Assembly (NCBI GenBank): GCA_012295275.1
Contig: CM022670.1
Location: forward strand, 25,796,744 to 25,860,743
DNA: 64,000 nt
Direction of reading: 5' to 3'
DNA from: Chrysomallon squamiferum
Taxonomy: Eukaryota > Mollusca > Gastropoda > Neomphalida > Peltospiridae
The notes below the pieces were generated by a model, which saw nothing but the letters and a program-made list of their open reading frames with translations, did not search any database and was not told the DNA's origin. Positions 51,321 through 63,298 of this stretch are shown here, piece after piece (positions within the stretch are counted from its first letter, which is position 1; each line of letters opens with the position of its first letter). A program made the translations under genes and the position numbers.

Positions 51321-52230
51321 CTGTGAATTTGATATATATTTTCTTTTTTAAACAAGGATAACATGACTGATTTTGCTTATGCTGAATCAGCAGAGGTGTA
51401 TTTAACCCTTATTAATTCTCACCCTCTTGCTGCCAGACCTAGACGTTACTTTTTTAATGTTACAACGAAATTAATTTCAAAATGAAAAAATACCCTTCTT
51501 TAATACCTCTGACTTTTGTAAAGATCGGTCCCACACGACAACGCACAATGCAACAATTTGTCTATTCTGATGCTAAAAATATCCACATTCACGTAATATA
51601 AAGTTATAATCCCTCATTGAAACAACCTATTTTTTTTTTTCTCAATAATAGATCAGTCCTTGTTGTAACAACTCTTGTCGTGTTTTTCTCTACTTGAGTT
51701 TATATTTGGTGACGGCCATATTTAATTATTATCACTAGAAAGAAAATGTTTTAATTTTTCGATATTATTTATAAAGTAGTGGAATTACGTGAATAGAATT
51801 TTAACGAAGAAATGGTTTAACAATTACAGAATGTGATATACAATGAACATTTCTAAATATAAAATCGTATGTTGTGATTTGCGGGTCTCGGTGACCCAGA
51901 TATATATATAGACATTTAGGTAAAGACCCGCGCAGTCAGACAAATTACACGCTTGTTTAGTTCATCAAAAACTGGAAATAAAACGTATATTAATGATGCC
52001 TCAACATTTTAATATTAGTGGACATTAGATGACATCAAAATGCTTCATATATAATTATAATTTTGATATGAAAAAGGAGCCAAAATACAGTCATTCCATA
52101 GACCATCCTCAACAGCACGAAACTAGGAAATTGATATACCTTCCCACACACAGGGGAGCACTGGCTGGAATGAGCATTTCCAAAACTGTAGACCAAGTTT
52201 TTTTAAGTTTTTAATTATGCAGATTTTTGG

Positions 52231-52267
<37 letters not shown>

Positions 52268-52516
52268 CAAATTTTTAATTGTTTTTGGCATAATTAATAT
52301 TAACTTTCACACTACCCCAAGCTGTATACTAGGAAGAATTACTTGTCCACACACATCCAATCTGGACGGGAGATAAATAAACCTAAATAAATAAAGATAA
52401 TTAAAGTGGTCCACTTATCAACTCAACCGTTTCAGCTAGAAAATGTTCATATTTTGAAAATAAGTATACCTGTACTTTATTTTATAAACGTGTTTGTTGT
52501 TCAGTCATTGATTTTT

Positions 52517-52565
<49 letters not shown>

Positions 52566-53314
52566 ATATTTATTAATAATCTTTATTTTTTTATTATTAT
52601 TACTGTTGTTGTTTTTTTCCTGTTGTTGTAGGGTTTTGGGAGGGTTTTTGTTGTTTTTTATTTATTTATTTTATTATTATTTATTTAATCATTTGAAAGC
52701 AACTATTAACTATAGCACTGAAATCAAAGAATCCTCAGTCTCTGTAGGTTTTTTCCTACATATAAAATACATTTATGGATGAATGAATGAGAAACGTTTG
52801 GTGATAATGCTCTGAACATGTTCCCCCTGCTTTGTTACAAAATCAAAGAATTTCCACACAAAACACATACAAACACACAAACACACACACAGACAGACAC
52901 GTAGAGAAGTGCTATTTTAGTAGCAGTAGATGAAGCTGTAAGAGTTAGGGTACATTTTTTAAATATATTTCATGCAAAAGATTTTAACAAATAACAGACA
53001 CTGATTCATAGGACTAAAAATAGCTTAAATTACAAAAAAATCGTGTAAGCAAAAATAGCCACACAACTGCACTAATGCTAATAACGTAAAGTCTTAATTC
53101 TTTTTCTTTTTGTTTCATTTGTTTCAGAAATTTATATAAATCCAGTTATATTACATACAAAACAGACCTGTTGAAACACACACACACACACACATATACA
53201 CACATATACACACATACATATACACCAAGAAACATCAAAATTAAATAAATATAAAAAGAAGTAATGTGATGAGAAAACAAAACATGCTCATCATTTACAC
53301 TTTCAGAAATGTGT

Positions 53315-53364
<50 letters not shown>

Positions 53365-53397
53365 CAAAAATATGTGCAAAAATAAAGAAATAAAAAT
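50400..53397. other. Intergenic region with no supported gene
   Basis: AT-rich. It holds ATAC-type sequence (50450-50560), TC (50651-50724), TA (51267-51315 and 52522-52565), poly(T) (52238-52267) and CA arrays (53172-53222, 53318-53363). The 3' UTR of the receptor gene probably extends into its right end. Confidence 0.5.
50651..50724. repeat. (TC)n microsatellite
   Basis: A perfect TC tract of about 74 bp. Confidence 0.95.
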
Positions 53398-53450
53398 AAT
53401 TAAAGTCAAGGAAACAAAACATATTCTTCATTTACACTTTTAGGAGCTGA
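53262..53450. repeat. Local duplication of the receptor 3' coding end, with CA array
   Basis: 53262-53305 repeats 53405-53445 with few changes (shared words: CATTTACACTTT, AACAAAACAT). On the - strand the true end reads SVNEEYVLF then a stop, and the copy reads SVNDEHVLF with the frame running on. A CA array lies just before each copy in transcript order for the second unit. This indicates a tandem duplication of about 140 bp. Confidence 0.75.
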
Positions 53451-55634
53451 ATGATGAACTCTTGCATCTCTGATTTCATCTCTGCCAGTTTCATTCTCCT
53501 CACCCACTCCACTAGGTAACAAAGCCACCTGTACTACAACACACAGAGGTGCATTCACCTGTTCACTACTGTCATAAACAGTCGTATCACCTGTTAAGCT
53601 TTCTGACTTGCCATATTTAGAGTAACTATCTACACTTCCGAATATCCTATACTCTTCATCAGGAATTTCTTTTTCTATGTCTATCTTTGTTTCAGTAACA
53701 TCTGAATAACCATCTTTTTGGTCATCATCATTTTCAATTTGTTTTTCATCGTCTGGTTTCAAACATGGTGTCTGTTCGTCCAACCGACTGCTCTCTCCTT
53801 TCCCATAATCCTTAGAAATTTTGGAATTCCTCTTTGTCTCACCTTTTGAACATTCCTTTGATTTGCCGTTAGTTGCTTCTGTTTGCATCAGAGATGTCGT
53901 ATGATCCTGCATTTTGATTATAAATATTTCAGATTTATTATTTATTAACTGACAAGTGAAGTCATAATAATATTAATACATTTGCCTTTTATTGTATAAT
54001 TTATAACCTTTGTAATAACAGAGATATTTTATTCATTAAATATTACGGAAAAGGAAGAGTTGAAAATTCAGATCAATAAAAATTAATTATTTCTTATATA
54101 CATTATCTCACAGTAACAGATATTACTATGTATTTTAATTCACTTAGCTAAATGCATGTATTATAAAGTGTAGTAAATATTTTTCAGTAATCAATTGTCC
54201 TGGCACTTTATATGATTTTTATTATCTTTGATGATGTTACAATAAAGTTTACAAATAGCCTGCTTATTATGTAAAAATAGATTATCTGGAATATTTCAGT
54301 ATCTCTCTTTTATAACTAATTAATTTGAAAGAAACAATCTATAATTTTTTTTTAATAATTATTATTATTTTTTAGTGCTTATTAATTAAAATTACATTTC
54401 AGACCTCATTTAACTGAGCTTACTGTAGAAATTATTAAATAAAATTCATTAAAACCATATTATAAGAAATGTATAAAATAAAATTACAGTTTTAAGAACA
54501 TCTAAAGATGATTATTACCTCATGCTGCTGCCTTCTGAAGTTGTTTAAGGGGTAGATGAAACGCATTTTAAGTTTATAGTTTCCCTTTGTTTGTGAACAT
54601 TTCCTAGAATGAAAATGTTATTCTGAAATATTCTAGAAGCATAGTGCTAGTTATTTAAGGGAAAAAAATAATTTGTTCAGATATTAGTATTACATTGGGA
54701 AAAATTAAAAAGCAAATGTCATTTTCAGTTTCTATCCATTCTGAATATATTTCAAAAGTTACGTAGTAGTAGTAGCAGTAGCAGTAGTAATAGTAGTAGT
54801 ATCATTATCTTTCTCATCATTATTATAATAATTATCATTATTATTATTAATATATATATACATATTCGTACCCTATCTAAAACAAAACAGATTTTTTTTA
54901 ATAAGGAATTCAGTCTTATTAGAGATGTTAGATTTATCTCCCTTTGGTTAAATCATTAATTTTTAGAAAAAACATCCAGAACAATTTTATCGTTAATAAT
55001 AAACTGTACAATGATACTGAAAGATTATTTAAAAATAATTTATAACAAATAAACAATCAGAAAAATAAATTATTTTATTGTCTCCATAGCAATACTGATT
55101 TCTGTGACTCACATTTTGTTATCAAGCATGATATAGAAACTGTTATAGATTATTATTGTCTTTATTATGTTGGATAGTGCTTACTAAAAGTTAATAATTT
55201 ACCTATAGATCATGAAGACTGCCACAAGTACTACTGATACAACAACTCCTATGACAATCCCAGCAATAGCTCCAGGTTGTAAGCCTGCAAATTTATATAA
55301 ATGTGGTTTAAGGTATATTTGTATAAAACATCAATTAAAATATATTAAAACACAATCAAATAAATATATCAAGATATAGGTCAGGGTAGAGCTGTGGTTT
55401 TCGAAAATAGATTCTGCAGTTAATTGTTGTTAGATAACATAATTTTCAAGATGGAATTATCTAAGTGAGAGAGACAGACAGAGGCAGGAGATGTGTGTTT
55501 CCATGTGTGTGTTGTGTGAAGGTTATAGTGTGAGAGAGAAAAATGTCTTTGAGCATAACAATATAGATGTGAGAAAGATAATGTGTGTGTGTGAATGTAT
55601 GTATGTATGTATGCTTGCTTGTATTTGTGTGTGT

Positions 55635-55691
<57 letters not shown>

Positions 55692-55715
55692 ATGCTTGCT
55701 TGTGTTTGGAGGTGT

Positions 55716-55751
<36 letters not shown>

Positions 55752-56450
55752 TGTGTCTGTTTGTTTGTGAGGGTATGTGCATATTTATTAGTGTCTACAT
55801 CTATATGTAAGCATGTATGTGAGTGTTTGTATCTGTGGTTTGGTTCGGGGTTTTGTATGTATATGAGTAGACTGTTAGTAAACAAAGGCCTCAAGTCTTA
55901 TCTATAACAAATATGTCTGACCTGATAGTTTCACCTTTGCCTCTACTGACACACTTGGAGGACCTAGCCCAGCTCTCGATGCTGCCCTGATGTTTACACT
56001 GTATGTGACATCTCCCTTTAAACCTCTCATAATGTAACTAGTAGCAGTATTGGTCACATTTGAATCTGAAATACACTGCAAATTTTAACATTTTCTGGAT
56101 GGCCTTTTACTCTGTTTGTATGAAGGTGTATGTTTATATGTATGTGTGTATGTATGTATGTGTGTGTGTATGTATGTGTGTATGTATGTATGTATGTATG
56201 AAATATATAGCAAACAATGTGCAAACTAATTGAAGTTTAATGTGTTTTTTTATTTTCTGTATTTATGTGTGTTAGCATATGGTGTGTGATGTGTTTTTTT
56301 TTTGTTTGTGTTTATATATATAATACAGATAAACAGAGATATATATAACCACAACATTGCATATATATATATATATATATATATGCAGACATACACCTTG
56401 TTCACCTTTGCTAACATAATAAGCTACATTTATCTATCACTCTATATAGT

Positions 56451-56488
<38 letters not shown>

Positions 56489-58517
56489 CACACATATGCA
56501 TGTGCATACTAAAATGAATAAAGGCATTTAATATGTTTTACCTGTACAGCCCTGGTCTTTTCCAGTTTCACACAAACGTGTGACATAGTGGGTGATGTAC
56601 GGTTGTGATCTGCGACAGGCTGGCTTTTGCCACATGATGCCAAGTACTCCACCTTCTTGAATGGGCATCATCTTGAAGTTATCAGGTGGGTAGGGAAGTT
56701 CTGTGTGACGAAAGAAAAAAATGACATTTCGTTGTTTTAGGCATATAATTTGATATACATACACACACACATACATATATTAGGTTTGTTTTATTTCAAT
56801 AAATTACTTGTTATTCAGACACACATGTATATATCTGTATATGTATGTATGTATGTATGTACATATATGTGTAAATATATATATATTTATATATATACAT
56901 ATGTATGTATGTAGGTATGTGTGTCTGTGGGAGTGTGTGTGTGTGTGTGTGTGTGTGTGTCTCTCTAAATGCATATACATAATATATATATTGTTCAAAA
57001 TTATTTCTTAGTGTTTAATTCTCATTAAGATTTTAAAAGAGTGTTTTAAAAATAACTGTAATTTAAAAAATAAGAAATAAATTGTTGTTTGTTAAGAACT
57101 ATTTTGTTTTGTTGTGTAGATTCTGTAGACAAAAAAACAAAATCAATATGCATGTGTCTTCTCTAGTGAGCAGTAAGTTCAGAAATAAAACAGTTAATTT
57201 AATTTAGTTTTTGTATTATTTAGGATTATATGTGTGTGTGTGTGTGTGTAATATAGATATACACATGCATACACACACTCATATTACATATATACATATA
57301 CACATTTCTCTTTTGTTTCTATTACTATTTATGATGTTTCATTTTCTTTTGGGGGATTTTCTTTTTTAATGCCTTTCTTTTTGTTTTGACTGCTTTTCTT
57401 TTGATCATCTTATACAAGTTTAAATGTATATGTCACTGTATTAATAACAACACACTAAATATAAACAAGTGATTTCTGATTCGAACAATCGCTGGTTAGC
57501 TATTCAAACAGGCTACTTAACATTATTATAACACTAACTGGAGTTTTTGTAGTAGCTGTAGATGCAGTGGCTCCACTGTATGCCACTGCTGATGATGTTG
57601 CCATCCACTTCCACTTCTCTTGAAATTCCAAATTTGTATGTGCTGGTATGTCCAGCAATGGAATCAGGTAAAATCATGTGTAGAGTTGTCTGGTGTCCTT
57701 TAACAGCTCTCCAGTTTAAATGGTGCTGTGAAATAAATGAGAAATGTTGATTTTCTGACAGAAGTGTGCGACTCAGATGAGTTAGAAAAAGTAGACAAGA
57801 GTTTCATGCGAGTAATCACGAAACTGTCAGTTAATGGTGGTGCACATCAGTGAAAGTGTATGTGTGACTGGGTGTTGGATGGTATGTCTGTTTGTATGAG
57901 ATTTTGTGTGGGTTTGGGTGTGTTGTGTGTGCATGTTTATGTATGCTGTGTTTCTGAGTATGGGTCATTCCGTGTCAAATCACCCAGTGGGTTAAACCCG
58001 ACTGTCTCAGATTTTTATAAAACTTGGTATACTTTTTGACTGGGATCCCACAGCACCAAATCTGAAATATTATTAAATCTGATTAAATTTCAATAAAGGT
58101 CATCTCAAAGTCACGTGATCCACATGGTCAATTTCAAGGTTGGTGGTCACGCCCATTTTTGCCAAAAATCTAAAAATTTGGTGGGCCATATCTCCCATGC
58201 CACTGGTCCAACTGGGCTAAAATTTCAGATTTGTGGGATCCCAGTCAACAAGTATACCAAGTTTCATAAAAATCTGAGACGGCTGGGTTTAAATTTGTTT
58301 TTGTTTTTTGTGTGATTTGACATGGAATGACCTTTGTGTATGTTATTAGATTATCCCACACAACATCAAATATACACCTTCTTGAATGGACAACATATAT
58401 ATATATATATATATATACTTTCTTTGAAGACTGATTTTAATCCCTGAATATCCTACATATTCACTCAAACAAGAGGAAAGATATTTATGTATCTTAGGAC
58501 TGGGTTAATATATTTAG

Positions 58518-58574
<57 letters not shown>

Positions 58575-59279
58575 CAAATATAAAGGTTTATGTTATTTTA
58601 AAATGAAAGAAATAAATAAACAAAATATGTTACAATTCAAAAACAAACATATATATTCAGAAATTTTTAGGAAAATCAGAAATAACTGATTTACTTCAAA
58701 TATACAATTCTCACCTAGAGACATATCTAAGGTGATGCATAAGCCATGGGTGCCATTTTAATTGGTCACCTCTTGTCAGTTTCTGTTGCGTTAAAATTAC
58801 ATAAAAATTACGTTACATTACTTGGAAATGGTGCAGAGTACTTGCCATGGATGTGGTTTCCCTTAGAAGTGTCACATTATTTCAGTCATTTCAGCATGTT
58901 AACTTTAGCCATTCTGCGCGATTCCCTAATCGATATATCAATATATCTGTTGTTAAGCAGGTCTATATTCGCTCTAAGTAAGCTTCACAAAACAGAAAGT
59001 CTGACCTTGCATCCATGTCCCAATACGAGCTGATGACACCAGTATATAGTGCATCCAGCATCAAGTGACTTCTTTCTCAACAGCCACGATAGTCGATACT
59101 TGGTCACGTTTGGTTCTAACTGTTCAGCTTCAACAACGAATCGCTTGGGGAAAGACGGCTCTAAAACAGTGAAACAGAATTAGTGAAATACTTAAATATC
59201 GTTCAATTCTTTATCTTATATTTCATATCTCTGTTTCTTTCTTTTCTGGATTTTTATTTTGCCGTTCTGGGGGCTTTTT

Positions 59280-59326
<47 letters not shown>

Positions 59327-59600
59327 TGTTTCATGGTTATAGGGCTTTTTTGACACATTATAGTTTTCCTTCAATTTTGTATCTGAATCTTGTTATTTTT
59401 CATAGCAATAATTAAGGTATTGCTTAACTGTTTATTTTTCATGTATGTATATCTTTACTGCATTCTGAGCAGTGTAAGACAGTTTACTCCTTTCCCCTCT
59501 TTTTCTCTCTCTCTCACACACACACCCCATACCCAACATACAAACGAACATAAGCATATAAATACATACTAATGTAATCTATATAAAATTTAACAACAAC

Positions 59601-59648
<48 letters not shown>

Positions 59649-60079
59649 AAAAAGATCTGCTACATTTCTAACTTTTATCCTCATTCGGAATGAATATTTC
59701 TGTAAATTCTTTAGACTCTCCCTCTTCGTTTCTTGAGTGCACACGAACTGAGTAATCTCTTTTCTTGGACAAAGCCACAGTCACACTGGTAGTTCTCGTA
59801 ACCAAAGATGTTGATGTGTCATCGCCGCCAACGTACAACACGTAATCCACGTTTTTTCCGTGACGATGTTCATCTCGTAGAGGCTGTGAATATTAAGTTG
59901 ATTTATGACAAGAACAAGTGCCGTTAAGCAACAATGAAAGCCGTCGTGTTCTTTGTTTGTTATTGTGAGTAATAGGTCTGGCAAGGGGAAAATTGTTACG
60001 TGTATATGTTGTGGGATGCATTTATATATATATATATATATATATACATACATACATCTGAACGTTTTGTTTTCTTTAC

Positions 60080-60178
<99 letters not shown>

Positions 60179-61750
60179 CTCATTAGATAACAACCAATTA
60201 AGTAAATATTATGTATTGGAAATTTTAATTCTCGACTATTATGTAAAATATTTAAAAAAACTAAATAAAATAAAACTGCGTTACAAAGAAAATATGAATA
60301 GCTCTATGGATGCCAGAATTTTCTTTTTTTAATTTTTTAATTTTAATTTTTTTTTATAACGAAACTTATTTCATCAGTGATTCCTGATTGAATTTTAAAT
60401 TTTTCTTTTCGACTATTATTTTCTTTATTTTTTCTTCTAAATAAAATAAAACTGCGTTACAAAGAAAATATGAATAGCTCTATGGATGCCAGAATTTTCT
60501 TTTTTTAATTTTTTAATTTAATTAAAGACGGACATTTGGATGGATGTCGCTAGTTCTCCGCCAGATACAGGTCTGTGTCATTTTTTGGCTAATGTTTACG
60601 AGCTAACGTAGAGGTCTGGTGATGCCTGGGGCCAACTGTTTGACTCTGTATGACCCAAAGACTCAACTACAAGGCCTACTACCGAGAAATCGTATGAGAA
60701 AGGAAGATATTTTAAATATGTAAACATAGATGAAACCTAAAATAAACGCTTTATTCGATTTAAATAAAAATCAACCAAAGTTCTTTTCTGTGACTGGATG
60801 CCCGGGACCATCGCCCCTTTGCCCCCCCCCCCACCTTCTGCATGTCACTGCTCATTCAGCAATAATTTTGGCTTAACATTTCTTTAAATCGGTCATTTTC
60901 GAGTTCGTTGGTACAATAAAAAGTATTGTTTAGTCATGCATTACTCGCGCTACAAGAAGAAACCCAAGACCTCTTTCATAAAATCACCGACTCGGAAATC
61001 TCAATCGAGACGTAACGGTCAGCTGATTAACATGTGATAGCTTTCAGCCGAAAAACGATATAGGTCTATCTCGGTCGGAAAACACTCGGGCTAATTGTTT
61101 TCCAGACCTGTATTTTATAATATCGGTCAATGGATGTGTAAATAAAATACCTTAAAGAAAACAGTGACGTTTCTGCAATCAGTTGGACCGACACACTTGT
61201 CTTCCATGTAGCCACCTTTCGCTATTTCTGGAGGGCGAGCAGGCACTAGGAAAAAATAAATATATATATATGAAGTACATTTTACCTTAGTGCACAAAAA
61301 TGTTAGTAATATTGCACTTGATGTCAGCAGAGCGTAAACTGTGACGTATCCTTTGAAAATCTGTTATAACAGAGATTTATTTAATCCTTATTATAAATTA
61401 ATTAGTGAGATATATTTTATTTTCAAAAATGCGTAGATCTGAGCTTCAATTCCGAATAAAAATTAGATGTAAAATGCAAGATTTTCAGTCTGCAGAGCTA
61501 AGAAACATTTCATCAACAGTCACTGATTTGTACACAAAATATTTGTTTAGGTTTTATAATACATAAAAGTCACTAACCGGCAACATCAGTGGATGTTTCT
61601 ACCGTTTGCCAGGCACTCCAGAATCCACGTGGTTTGGGTTTAGATGCAACTCTAAAAATGTATCGAGTTGCAGGAACCAAGTCGCACACTTCGACACTGT
61701 ATTTTGATACTGATGATATCTGTTGTAAGTATATTAATATATAGACAGAT

Positions 61751-61799
<49 letters not shown>

Positions 61800-62548
61800 C
61801 AGAGAGAAACAGATAGATAGACAAACAGACAAATAGACAGACAGATAGATAATTTTCTAATAACAGTACTGATTTCAAAACAATTTCATCAAATAATATG
61901 TCTATTCAGTACAAATGCCTCTACAGAGAAATCAGTTAGATGACCATCAAAGATTTCACATAATCTATGTTAACAGAAAGTCGAAACGACTCGATGTATA
62001 ATTTGGTGAAACTGAGACGATATTTGAAGTGTCTTCATTAATGATTGTTATGTTACCGCTGAATCACAACATTTCTTCCATGCTGTGTCCCTTTCCGACT
62101 GAAATTCCACTTTAAACGTCTTGTTTCTCCTGTGCGGGGTGGAGTCTGTCCACTGAAGGTGTACACAAGTACTTGTTACTGACATAACTGAAATCATAGT
62201 CGGTGGTGCTGGTTTTACTGTAATAAACAAAAATAACGAATAAGGCCGTGATGGCGGTAGTAGTGATGATGATGATGATGGTGGTGATGATGACGATGAC
62301 GACCTAGATGATTCTGAAAGAAATGTATGTACAAATACACATAGAGAGTGACACACACTCACTAGACATGCACACACATGCAAAACTTACATACATTACA
62401 CAAATACATACATATATACATACCGCACACACAAACATACATGCACACACACATACATCCATTCACACACACATACATATATAGCAACATACATGCATAA
62501 TGAGATACATACATATGATTTCTTTGAGAATAAATTGATATATGAGAA

Positions 62549-62600
<52 letters not shown>

Positions 62601-63244
62601 GCATGTATACATATGCATATATACAGACACATACATATACATACATACATAATACTGAGATTATATATATATACTCATGAATTCTTTGAGCAACAGATTT
62701 TGATGCATCAATGTCCGTACATTTCACACACATAGGTATCAAGTCTTTTACTTACCACAGAATCGCGTATTGATTATAAATTCTTCTGATGCTGTTTCAG
62801 CTGTCTTTGACGTGAAAGACGTTGTTCTGTTATAAAGAGTAATGACCTGCATCTTGTACACTGACCCCGGCACGAAGTTGTCACTGCCGCTGTGTCGGTG
62901 CCATGTACAAGACGTTGGTGTCTGGTCTTCACATCGGAATTGTGTGCCGTTGCTGAAACCAAAACTGAATTTTATTTTTTTATTTAAAACTGAATATTTA
63001 AAATTTAACACTACAAAATTAAAATGTATAATTAACATATAGAACACACCGTGTTATATGCATTCTGGGTTGACTTTACATGTCATTGCTAAATAATAAT
63101 GAGAAGAAGAAGAAAAAGAAGACAAAGTTTTGTAAATTGAGTTACTTTTTCCTATTTTTCTTCAAGAATATATTAATTTCCGGTGACATTTTAGATATCT
63201 TTAAAATAGGGTGCTGATGTATGCGTATTTGGCTGTTTTTCTCT

Positions 63245-63298
<54 letters not shown>

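Noticed and set aside
55491-55907. Long frames of VCVCV, HTHTH and similar on both strands
   Set aside because: They are translations of GT/CA microsatellites inside a receptor intron. The same applies to frames over the GA/CT tracts (ERERER, LSLSLS).
58115-58315. 66-codon + strand frame
   Set aside because: It lies wholly in the right half of the foldback MITE at 57962-58332.
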